Shown piece after piece: positions 42,018 to 49,793 of a stretch of DNA of 64,000 nt (positions are counted from its first letter, which is position 1; every line of letters starts with the position of its first letter). The stretch is from contig CAUSDX010000004.1 in NCBI GenBank assembly GCA_963530615.1, positions 43,411 to 107,410 of the forward strand. Reading direction: 5' to 3'. Made by a program: the position numbers and the translations under genes. The notes beneath the pieces were generated by a model. That model was not told where the DNA came from. It worked only from the letters and a program-made list of their open reading frames with translations, and made no database searches. The stretch comes from JABCPE02 sp963530615 (GTDB taxonomy: Bacteria > Bacteroidota > Bacteroidia > Flavobacteriales > Weeksellaceae).

Positions 42018-43262
42018 TTAATATTCCATTTTTCTCAATTTAGGAGATGAAAAGCTTACTAATAAGGCTATGAGCATCGTAATTCCTCCCCCAATAATAA
42101 CTGCATTGACTGCACCAAAAATTCTTGCAGCAACACCACTTTCAAACTGCCCCAATTCATTACTAGACATCACAAACATACTATTGATACTCATTACTCT
42201 TCCTCTCATGTGATTAGGAGTCTTTAACTGGACTATTGTTCCCCTAATAACCCCACTAATACCATCCAAAATACCACTCATCAATAATGCTATAAATGAT
42301 AAAATAAAATATTCAGAAATTCCAAATAACAAAATACACAATCCAAAACCAAAAACAGAAAAAAGCAAAATTTTGCCTTGATTTCTTCTAAGAGGAAATA
42401 GAGTCAGTGTAAAAATTGAAATCGCAGCCCCAATATCCGAAGCTGCATTCAGAAAACCATAACCAACCACTCCCAGCTGTAAAATATCTTTTGCAAAAAC
42501 AGGAATAAGAGCCACAGCACCGCCAAAAAGTACCGCAAACAAGTCCAATGTCAAAGCACCTACAATTTCTTTTGTCTTAAAAATATAAACTAAACCTTCC
42601 TTGATACTTTCAAAAACTTTCACTTCTTTACTATTGATTTCTGAATTTTGGGGATGTATTTTGAAATAAAAAAACAACGCTATAAATAATAATAAAACTA
42701 TAACTAAAAGAGTTCCGTTAATATCAAAACAAAAAACAAAAAATCCACCTAAAGCATGCCCTAAAACCGATGCTAATAAAAATGTAGTTTGATTTAATGT
42801 AATAGCTCTAGGTAAAAGTTCCTTACTCACAATTTTCGGTATCATTGCAGGAACAATAGGACCAAGAAAAGACCGAGCAATTCCTGTAAGAAAAACTATG
42901 AAATAAATAAAATAAGTAACTCCTTCATTACTAATCCCAAGATTCCCTTGAAACCACGCAGGAATAAGCAATGCCCCTAAAAGAATAATATAAGCAAAAT
43001 TACAAGTAAGCAAAAGTCTTCTTTTTTCATTCATATCTATAAAATGTCCTGCATATAAAGCACAGCCCACTGCAGGAACTACCTCTGATAAACCGATTAA
43101 ACCGATTGAAAATGGATTTCTTGTAAGGTCATAAACCCACCAGCCCAAAAGAGTAGAAGTCATCTTAAAGGCAATAATAATGAATAAACGCCCTGTAATA
43201 AGGTTTCTAAACTCTTTATTTTTCAATGTTTTTAGGACATCAAGCGAAATTTTTAGGTTCAT
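42018..43262 (-). CDS. MFS transporter
   Basis: 414 residues from ATG 43262 (MNLKISLDVLKTL). That ATG overlaps the upstream stop as TAATG, so it is preferred to the in-frame ATG at 43304 inside the upstream gene. Ten to twelve hydrophobic segments; the pattern FRNLITGRLF and GVVGYGFLNAASDIGA fits the enterobactin-exporter-like (MFS_3) group. Substrate unknown. Coupled to the GIY-YIG gene. Confidence 0.82.
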   Translation of the reverse strand: MNLKISLDVLKTLKNKEFRNLITGRLFIIIAFKMTSTLLGWWVYDLTRNPFSIGLIGLSEVVPAVGCALYAGHFIDMNEKRRLLLTCNFAYIILLGALLIPAWFQGNLGISNEGVTYFIYFIVFLTGIARSFLGPIVPAMIPKIVSKELLPRAITLNQTTFLLASVLGHALGGFFVFCFDINGTLLVIVLLLFIALFFYFKIHPQNSEINSKEVKVFESIKEGLVYIFKTKEIVGALTLDLFAVLFGGAVALIPVFAKDILQLGVVGYGFLNAASDIGAAISIFTLTLFPLRRNQGKILLFSVFGFGLCILLFGISEYFILSFIALLMSGILDGISGVIRGTIVQLKTPNHMRGRVMSINSMFVMSSNELGQFESGVAARIFGAVNAVIIGGGITMLIALLVSFSSPKLRKMEY

Positions 43263-44104
43263 TATTTTAAATCTTTTAATAGTATACCTTCTTTTGTTTT
43301 CCATTCTACCAAACCATTACAAGAACGCCCTGCCACTATACTCGCCGCAGTAGAAGGACTAGTAAATTGATAATCTTCTGTAAATTCAAAGTTTTTAATA
43401 ACTCCTTTTAACACTAATTTTTCTCTTGTATTTTGATTAGGTTTAGGAAAAGATTTCGTAAATTCTTTTGCGATTTTTGAACCTTTTAAAACTAAAAATC
43501 CATCTAATATTTTTACCCCAAATGCCTTACAATATCTATCCTCACTACCAGATTCTAAATATAAAATATCTTCCTTTTTTGTCAAAGCAATTTCTAGTTT
43601 ATTTTCAAAAACCTTATGCCCCAAAGTATTTGTTAAAAGTTTTATATTTTCAATAAACTCCTCCATTTCGGCTTGGTCTAATTCTGAAATAGAAGACTGT
43701 GTAGGTGTATTTTCGTTATGAATATCATATCTATCAACCAATTTTGCAATATCAAAAAGTCGATTTTCTAAATATTTGATATGGGCCTTGTTCAAATTTT
43801 TATCTTTACTGATAAAAGCAATAGTTTCTGTCCAAAAGTCTTTTCCAGAAACATGCTGATTAAGCCTTGTCAAAATATTTTCTGCCTCTCCTATATAGAC
43901 TAAACCTTTACCATCTTCATTCTTTCCCAATAAGAGATAAACTCCTGGACTTTTCAAATCCTCTCTATCATTACAATTTTTAACTTCAATATTTGGTATT
44001 TTGTAAGCTTTCCCTGTCCAATTAGATAGTTCACAGGTCATTCTTCCATTAGGATTTCCATCTATCAAAAATATTCTTATTGCTTTACCAAAATTCTTTT
44101 TCAT
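43262..44104 (-). CDS. GIY-YIG nuclease with C-terminal DUF4357
   Basis: 280 residues. GIY-YIG domain at about 50-130: SPGVYLLLG and LVYIGEAENILTRL with the catalytic Arg, and a downstream Glu (KYLENRLFD). The C-terminal 60 residues match DUF4357 (SPSTAASIVAGRSCNGLVEWKT). Such proteins are found alone or near restriction genes; function uncertain. Its stop overlaps the MFS start, giving a translationally coupled pair. Seven bases separate it from the upstream GH3 gene's stop. Confidence 0.85.
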   Translation of the reverse strand: MKKNFGKAIRIFLIDGNPNGRMTCELSNWTGKAYKIPNIEVKNCNDREDLKSPGVYLLLGKNEDGKGLVYIGEAENILTRLNQHVSGKDFWTETIAFISKDKNLNKAHIKYLENRLFDIAKLVDRYDIHNENTPTQSSISELDQAEMEEFIENIKLLTNTLGHKVFENKLEIALTKKEDILYLESGSEDRYCKAFGVKILDGFLVLKGSKIAKEFTKSFPKPNQNTREKLVLKGVIKNFEFTEDYQFTSPSTAASIVAGRSCNGLVEWKTKEGILLKDLK

Positions 44105-44110
44105 TCTATG

Positions 44111-45616
44111 TTAATTTATTTTAAACTTTTCCAAAACCTCCGCAATTTTTCTATCATTGGCAAGTCTTGGGATTTTATTTTGTCCACCTAATTTTCCCAC
44201 CTCTTTAGCATATTGCCGAAAAGCATTTTTAGTTAAACAAGTTATTTTCAAAGGCTGGAGAATATTCCCTGAAATCAAATCATCATAATAAACATTCCGC
44301 TTTCTCATTTCATCATCTAATATTTTTCTAAATTTCTCCAAATTCTCTGGCTGCTTTTCAAATTCTATCAGCCATTCATGATAAGGAAGTTCTCCATTTT
44401 TAGGGGTAACTTGCGGTGCTAAATGAAATTCGGTAATTTGTGCAGAATGTTTCTCAATAGTTGATTTCATAGATTCTTCAACTTCAAAGGCAATCACATG
44501 CTCCCCAAAAGCAGAAGTGAAATGCTTCGTCCGCCCACTTACTAAAATTCGGTAAGGATTTTTAGAAATAAACCGTACTACATCACCTATAGAATATGCC
44601 CAAAGCCCTGAATTTGTAGTAATAATCAAAGCATAATCTTTATTTAATTCAATATCCTTTAAGGTTAATCTTCTTGCATTTTGTTTTCCAAATTCCTCTA
44701 ATGGAATAAATTCGTAGAAAATTCCATTATTCGTTAGAAGTAAAAGTCCCTCCTGTGTATAATCATCTTGAAAAGCAAAAAATCCTTCACTCGCAGGGAA
44801 AGTTTGGATAATATCCACATCTCCACCCAAAAGATATTCCATTTTCTCACGATAAGGCTCATAATTCACCCCACCTGTAACAATCAATTGCAAATGAGGA
44901 AAAATCTCTTTTATTTTCTTCCCCTTTCGTTCAATCAATTTTTCAAAATACATAATAAGCCATGGTGGAATACCAGAAATCAAAGTCATGTTTTGATTTT
45001 CTGTTTCTTCTACAATTTTATCAATTTTCGTTTCCCAATCTTCCGTACAATTCGTTTCATAACTCGGTAATCTATTTTTTTGAAGATAATTCGGAATATG
45101 GTGTGCTACAATCCCCGAAAGCCGACCTGTTTTAATACCATTTATTTCTTCTAACTCTGGTGAACCTTGTAAAAAAATCATTTTTCCATTCACAAAATCT
45201 GCATTATTTTTCTTTACCACATAATGAAATAAAGCAGATTGTGCTGCTGCAATCTGATAAGGCATTCCTTCTTTTGAGATAGGAATATACTTAGAACCAG
45301 AAGTTGTTCCAGAAGTTTTAGCAAAATATTTAGGTAACGAAGTCCAAAGAATATCTTTTTCTCCATTTTTTATTCGGTCAATGTAATATTTTAATTGCTC
45401 ATAATTCGCCACAGGGACTCTATTCTGAAAATCTTGTATTTCTTTAATTTCCGAAAAAAGATGTTCTTTACCAAAGCGAGTATTTTCAGCTTTTTTAATG
45501 AGAGAGAATAACAATTTTTCTTGATATTCAATAGCATTTTTCCTATACTGCTCTTCTTTTTTACAATGATATTTAGCCCAAAGCAAAGCTGTTTTTTTCT
45601 TTAAAAATCCTAACAT
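44111..45616 (-). CDS. GH3-family protein (copy 2)
   Basis: 501 residues from ATG 45616 (MLGFLKKKTALLW). The longer ATG at 45649 lies at the promoter, so it is rejected. Motifs KTSGTTSGSKYIPIS, GLWAYSIGDVVRFIS and KLGGQNKIPRLANDRK match copy 1 at 34643-36157 along the whole length. Adenylate-forming enzyme of unknown substrate in bacteria. It is the gene nearest the proposed replication origin on the left. Confidence 0.85.
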   Translation of the reverse strand: MLGFLKKKTALLWAKYHCKKEEQYRKNAIEYQEKLLFSLIKKAENTRFGKEHLFSEIKEIQDFQNRVPVANYEQLKYYIDRIKNGEKDILWTSLPKYFAKTSGTTSGSKYIPISKEGMPYQIAAAQSALFHYVVKKNNADFVNGKMIFLQGSPELEEINGIKTGRLSGIVAHHIPNYLQKNRLPSYETNCTEDWETKIDKIVEETENQNMTLISGIPPWLIMYFEKLIERKGKKIKEIFPHLQLIVTGGVNYEPYREKMEYLLGGDVDIIQTFPASEGFFAFQDDYTQEGLLLLTNNGIFYEFIPLEEFGKQNARRLTLKDIELNKDYALIITTNSGLWAYSIGDVVRFISKNPYRILVSGRTKHFTSAFGEHVIAFEVEESMKSTIEKHSAQITEFHLAPQVTPKNGELPYHEWLIEFEKQPENLEKFRKILDDEMRKRNVYYDDLISGNILQPLKITCLTKNAFRQYAKEVGKLGGQNKIPRLANDRKIAEVLEKFKIN

Positions 45617-45620
45617 AGAG

Positions 45621-45649
45621 CAAAAATAATTATTCCAAGTGAAAAACAA
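45621..45649 (-). promoter_or_regulatory. Predicted promoter of GH3 copy 2
   Basis: On the minus strand, TTG (45649-45647), an 18-base spacer and TATTTTTG (45628-45621), four bases before the ATG at 45616, so the message may have almost no leader. Confidence 0.6.
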
Positions 45650-46124
45650 GATGATAAAATTTATTTTTCAACAACATATAGGATAAGTATAGAAAAACGG
45701 AGTATAAAATGTAAATTCTTTGTGGAAAACTTATAATAAAAAACACTTTTTTATCTTCATTGAAATTCTTATTGAGAAAAAATTAAAAATCAAACAATAT
45801 TTCTTTATAAATATTTTTAAATCCATTTTATAATGTTTATTCACATTTATTTTTCTCACATTTTTAGAAAAAATCATTTTATCCACCTTTGTGAATAAGC
45901 TATTTTATTCATTAAATATCAATTATTTATAATGTTAATAGTTTTATCATTATTCCTTAACAGAATATGACTTATTTTCAGTCTTTTTTTAATCCACAAA
46001 ATTCATAATTACAACATCATCCTACATTATTTTATTTTTTTTAAAAAGAAAAAAGGTAATGTAAATAATAAAAAAGCTTGTGAATTTTTTATCAAAATAA
46101 ATTTTTTCTCGGAGTAATTATACT
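45650..46124. other. oriC: Candidate chromosomal replication origin (oriC)
   Basis: A 475-base AT-rich gap without genes. DnaA-box-like 9-mers (consensus TTATCCACA) are TTTTCCACA on the minus strand at 45729-45721, TTATTCACA at 45837-45845, TTATCCACC at 45879-45887, TTATTCACA on the minus strand at 45898-45890, and TAATCCACA at 45990-45998. Each differs from the consensus by one or two bases, and two face each other across two bases. The plus strand changes from C-rich to G-rich across the gap. Nearby genes (pgk, mnmG) and two parS-like sites support an origin-proximal location. Function is inferred. Confidence 0.6.
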
Positions 46125-46132
46125 TAACTTTG
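46125..46132 (+). promoter_or_regulatory. -7 box of pgk
   Basis: TAACTTTG, a TAnnTTTG match, 19 bases before the pgk ATG. No TTG lies at the usual upstream distance. Confidence 0.5.
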
Positions 46133-46151
46133 TGGAACTAAAATTTATGAA

Positions 46152-47342
46152 ATGAAGACAATTAATGATTTTAATTTTTCAGGTAAAAAAGCCTTAATAA
46201 GGGTAGATTTTAATGTTCCTCAAAATGCTGAATTTCAAGTAACGGATAATACAAGAATCGTTGCTGCAAAACCTACTATTGATAAAATTATTAACGATGG
46301 TGGAGTAGTTATTTTAATGACGCATTTAGGAAGACCGAAAGGAAAAGTGAATGCTGATTTTTCTTTATCTAAAATAGTAGAAGAGGTTTCTAAAGTTTTA
46401 GGTAGAGAAGTGAAATTTGTAGAAAATTGCGTAGGAGAATTGGCTGAAAAAGCGGCTTTTGAATTGAAGGCTGGAGAGATTTTATTGCTTGAAAATTTAA
46501 GATTTCATGCTGAGGAAGAGGCTGGAGATGTGGAATTTGCTAAAAAACTTTCTAATTTGGCGGATATTTATGTGAATGATGCTTTTGGGACAGCACACAG
46601 AAAGCATGCTTCTACGGCGGTGATTGCTGACTTTTTCCCTGAAAAAAAATGCTTTGGACTATTGATGGCAAAAGAGTTGGAAGCCATAGATAAAGTACTT
46701 CATTCAGGAGAGAAACCAGTAACTGCCATTCTTGGTGGCTCCAAAGTTTCCACTAAAATTACCATTATAGAAAATATCCTTCCTGCGGTGGATAATTTAA
46801 TTATCGGTGGGGGAATGGCCTTTACCTTTATCAAAGCACAAGGAGGTAGTATAGGAAATTCTTTAGTGGAAGATGATAAATTAGACCTTGCTTTAGAGAT
46901 TTTAGAAAAGGCTAAAAAAGAAAATGTTAAAGTCTATATCCCCGTAGATGTGGTGGTTTCTAAAGAATTTAATAATGATGCAGAGAGAATGGAAGTTCCT
47001 GCAAATGAAATTCCTGATGGGTGGATGGGCTTAGATATAGGAAAGAAAACTCAAGAAATCAATCATGAAGTAATTATGAATTCTAAGACGATTCTTTGGA
47101 ATGGACCTCTTGGAGTTTTTGAAATGTCAAATTTTGCGGTGGGAACTCAGGCTTTAGGGGATAGCATTGCTGATGCTACCAAGCAGGGGGCTTTCTCTCT
47201 CGTAGGTGGAGGGGATAGCATGGCTTTTGTGAAGCAGTTTGGGTATGCTGATAAGGTTTCTTATGTTTCCACAGGTGGGGGAGCGATGTTGGAGAGCCTT
47301 GAAGGTCTTGAATTACCAGGTGTAGCTGCGATAAATAAGTAA
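46152..47342 (+). CDS. pgk: Phosphoglycerate kinase
   Basis: 396 residues. Marks are ALIRVDFNVPQN, LMTHLGRPKG, LLLENLRFHAEE, YVNDAFGTAHRKHAST, ILGGSKVSTK and SLVGGGDSM. Makes ATP and 3-phosphoglycerate in glycolysis. Start ATG 46152; an out-of-frame ATG five bases earlier is ignored. Strong G bias on its coding strand, in line with the leading strand. Confidence 0.97.
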   Translation: MKTINDFNFSGKKALIRVDFNVPQNAEFQVTDNTRIVAAKPTIDKIINDGGVVILMTHLGRPKGKVNADFSLSKIVEEVSKVLGREVKFVENCVGELAEKAAFELKAGEILLLENLRFHAEEEAGDVEFAKKLSNLADIYVNDAFGTAHRKHASTAVIADFFPEKKCFGLLMAKELEAIDKVLHSGEKPVTAILGGSKVSTKITIIENILPAVDNLIIGGGMAFTFIKAQGGSIGNSLVEDDKLDLALEILEKAKKENVKVYIPVDVVVSKEFNNDAERMEVPANEIPDGWMGLDIGKKTQEINHEVIMNSKTILWNGPLGVFEMSNFAVGTQALGDSIADATKQGAFSLVGGGDSMAFVKQFGYADKVSYVSTGGGAMLESLEGLELPGVAAINK

Positions 47343-47401
47343 TCTGAGGAGGGAAATTCCCAATCACTTATGGAAAACAGTTTTCAGAAGAATAAAAATT
47401 T

Positions 47402-47484
47402 AATTTTTGATTAGGGAAATAAAGTTTTTCATGTAGGAAATTTATTTTTTGATTGGGGAAATTCTATTTCCCTAATTGAAAATT
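47402..47484 (+). repeat. Competing direct and inverted repeats in the pgk-47522 gap
   Basis: AATTTTTGATTAGGGAAAT (47402-47420) recurs as TTTTTGATTGGGGAAAT (47446-47462). Both can pair with ATTTCCCTAATTGAAAATT (47466-47484), so two alternative hairpins are possible. A palindrome GGGAAATTCCC lies at 47351-47361. It may terminate pgk or attenuate the next gene; no clear T-run follows. Confidence 0.55.
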
Positions 47485-47521
47485 GAATAATCAACCATAA
47501 ATATTCAAAATCACAAAAGAT

Positions 47522-47833
47522 ATGGCAAGAAAAACATTTGTAGAAATCATTTCAGGAGCTAAATTATTGATAGAGGGATTAAAAGGAAGAAAATCTAATT
47601 TACCCATAGGAGTTTCAGAAACTCAATTAACAGAAGCGGAAAGTTTACACAAAAAAGCCGAAGAGCTTAATAAACAACAAGAGAAGCTCAAGGCAGACCT
47701 TAAAGTAAAAACAGTAGAGCTTGATGCTGTGATGAAGGACTTGGATAGTAAAATAAGCACTATCAGAAAATATACCAAACTTGGTACTCAAAAAGAAGAA
47801 TGGCGAGAATTTGGGATAGAAGATAAGAGATAA
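47522..47833 (+). CDS. Small coiled-coil protein of unknown function
   Basis: 103 residues. A central coiled coil (about 38-85, EAESLHKKAEELNKQQEKL, KTVELDAVMKDLDSKIS) and the closing EEWREFGIEDKR, which I recall as the conserved tail of a small Bacteroidota family of unknown role. No signal peptide. Upstream gap holds the repeat cluster. Confidence 0.7.
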   Translation: MARKTFVEIISGAKLLIEGLKGRKSNLPIGVSETQLTEAESLHKKAEELNKQQEKLKADLKVKTVELDAVMKDLDSKISTIRKYTKLGTQKEEWREFGIEDKR

Positions 47834-47905
47834 TAGTTTTTTATCTAAATTTATAGAAAATGGGTTAAAAAAATGACTTTCATAAGTATGTCAAAAATCC
47901 ATTTT

Positions 47906-48736
47906 CTATTTTTTTCGAATAATATATATCAAACTTGAAAATTCTCCCGTTTTTAATGCTTTAAAATTAGAAATCGCTCCTTGAATCATTCCAAAAAGCC
48001 AAAAAAGTGGATTTTTCATGTATTTTTCACTTAAAATAGAAATATAAAAGGCATCGAGTAGGAGAGGGGAGATTTTTTCTAATTTCCATTCTTTTTTATC
48101 AGATAGCCATTTCATCATTCCATTTTTAGAAAAATGATAAATATGTCTAGGGACATCATAAGCTGCCCATAAGTTTTTATATTTTTGACCATCATAAGAA
48201 GTATGATTAGGAACAGCGATGATGAGCTTCCCATTAGATTTTAATTTTTGATGAAAAATAGAAAGTATTTCATCTTGGTTCTCTATATGTTCAAATACAT
48301 GCCAAAGGGTGATTACATCTAAACTTTGGTTTTCTATTTCATCTAAATGAGAGATAAACTTAGTTTTATTATTTTTTTGTTTAGCAAATTTTCTTGCATT
48401 TTCATTAGGTTCATACCCGAAAGTGATGTAATCGTTAGAAATATATTTTATAAATTCTCCTGCTCCGCAACCGTAATCTAAACAAGTTTTTTGATGAGTA
48501 ATCTGGTTTACTGATTTTTTTAGAATTTCTTTTTTATATTTTAAATTAAATTTTTGTAAGAGTTTATAGATAACTTCTTTTAGACTTCCGCTGTCTTGAT
48601 GATGGGAGATGTAGTTTTTACTTTCATAATATTTTCCTATATTTTCAGGGATAGGAAATGTTTTTAGAACTCCTGAAATATCTGTTTCTTGGATTTCAAA
48701 TTCTTCTTGTGTTAGAAAATAGTCTTTTACTTTCAT
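47906..48736 (-). CDS. Class I SAM-dependent methyltransferase
   Basis: 276 residues from ATG 48736 (MKVKDYFLTQEEF). The longer frame to 48757 is rejected because TATTTTTG (48762-48755, minus strand) is the likely promoter box. Motif I is CLDYGCGAGEFI, and VITLWHVFEHIENQDEI with NGKLIIAVPNH follow the Methyltransf_23 pattern. A zinc-ribbon domain often seen in sugar methyltransferases is absent. Next to a glycosyltransferase gene, so a glycan substrate is possible. Confidence 0.8.
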   Translation of the reverse strand: MKVKDYFLTQEEFEIQETDISGVLKTFPIPENIGKYYESKNYISHHQDSGSLKEVIYKLLQKFNLKYKKEILKKSVNQITHQKTCLDYGCGAGEFIKYISNDYITFGYEPNENARKFAKQKNNKTKFISHLDEIENQSLDVITLWHVFEHIENQDEILSIFHQKLKSNGKLIIAVPNHTSYDGQKYKNLWAAYDVPRHIYHFSKNGMMKWLSDKKEWKLEKISPLLLDAFYISILSEKYMKNPLFWLFGMIQGAISNFKALKTGEFSSLIYIIRKK

Positions 48737-48805
48737 TAAAATAAAAATGATTTGCAAAAATAATCTTTTGAGAATATAAAATACTATTTTTGCAAAAAAA
48801 ATAAA

Positions 48806-49732
48806 ATGGAAAAATTGCCTTTAGTATCTGTTATTATTCCTTGTTACAATGTAAGTGATTTTGTAGAAAAATGTATTCAGAGTGTTCTCGTTCAAAGTTA
48901 TGATAATTTAGAGATCATCATTGTTAATGATGGTTCTACGGATGATACAGGAGAAAAAATAAAAACTTTTTTATATGATGAGAGGATAAGGTATATAGTT
49001 CAAGAAAATAAAGGGCTTTCTGGTGCAAGAAATACAGGGCTGGATATAATGAAGGGTGACTATGTTTGTTTTATTGATAGTGATGATTTTATTCATAAAG
49101 ATTATGTAAAAATACTTTATAAGAATTTAATAAAAACTGATGCAGATATTTCTATCTGTAATGTGGTTTGGTATTATCATAATAATCCTATCAATATAGA
49201 AGAATTACCCAATGAAAATCATTTTGAAGTAAAGCCTTCTAATGAATGTATGAGGCTTATTAATTATAATTATTTATATATAACGGCTTGGAATAAATTA
49301 TATAAAGCTTTTATTTTTGATGATATAAGATATCCATTAGGGAAAATTCATGAAGATGAATTCATTGCTCATGAATTATATTATAAAGTGAAAAAAGTAG
49401 TAGTTACAGATAGAGTTTTATATGCTTATGTACAGAGAGAAAGTAGTATAGTCAATACAAATTACAATGAAGAAAAGTTTTTATGTGTAATGGAAGCATA
49501 TGAAAATAGATATAAATTCTATTTGGATAAAAAGATTGGTTCTGCTAAAGATGTATTCAGAATAAAATGGAATTATGTATTTGATAAGTTGTATAGAACA
49601 GAATTATATATTGTTAAAAAATACATTTTAACTCACCCTATTGAGTTTCTTAAAGCGAAAAACTTTACTTTATTAGGAAGAATAGTTATTTTAATTAAAA
49701 TTTATTTAGGATTAGATATAAAAAAGAAGTAA
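48806..49732 (+). CDS. Glycosyltransferase family 2
   Basis: 308 residues. GT-A fold: SVIIPCYNVSDFVEKCIQS, the sugar-nucleotide-binding VNDGSTDDTGE, DxD at FIDSDDFIHK, and GLSGARNTGLD. The C-terminal part is basic and hydrophobic, perhaps membrane-associated. Likely part of polysaccharide or lipopolysaccharide synthesis; acceptor unknown. Divergent from the methyltransferase gene; a -7 box TATTTTTG lies at 48785-48792. Confidence 0.88.
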   Translation: MEKLPLVSVIIPCYNVSDFVEKCIQSVLVQSYDNLEIIIVNDGSTDDTGEKIKTFLYDERIRYIVQENKGLSGARNTGLDIMKGDYVCFIDSDDFIHKDYVKILYKNLIKTDADISICNVVWYYHNNPINIEELPNENHFEVKPSNECMRLINYNYLYITAWNKLYKAFIFDDIRYPLGKIHEDEFIAHELYYKVKKVVVTDRVLYAYVQRESSIVNTNYNEEKFLCVMEAYENRYKFYLDKKIGSAKDVFRIKWNYVFDKLYRTELYIVKKYILTHPIEFLKAKNFTLLGRIVILIKIYLGLDIKKK

Positions 49733-49751
49733 TGCTATATTACTTCTTTTT
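49723..49751 (+). terminator. Terminator after the glycosyltransferase gene
   Basis: AAGAAGTAAT (49724-49733) and ATTACTTCTT (49739-49748) pair perfectly, followed by a T-run. It overlaps the stop codon. Confidence 0.85.
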
Positions 49752-49777
49752 TATTATTTTATATATAATCAATTCAA

Positions 49778-49793
49778 AGTTTCACATGAAACA
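49778..49793. promoter_or_regulatory. parS: parS-like site 1 (ParB-binding)
   Basis: AGTTTCACATGAAACA differs from the bacterial parS consensus TGTTTCACGTGAAACA at the first base and one central base. It lies directly after the mnmG stop codon, between mnmG and the glycosyltransferase gene. Confidence 0.6.
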
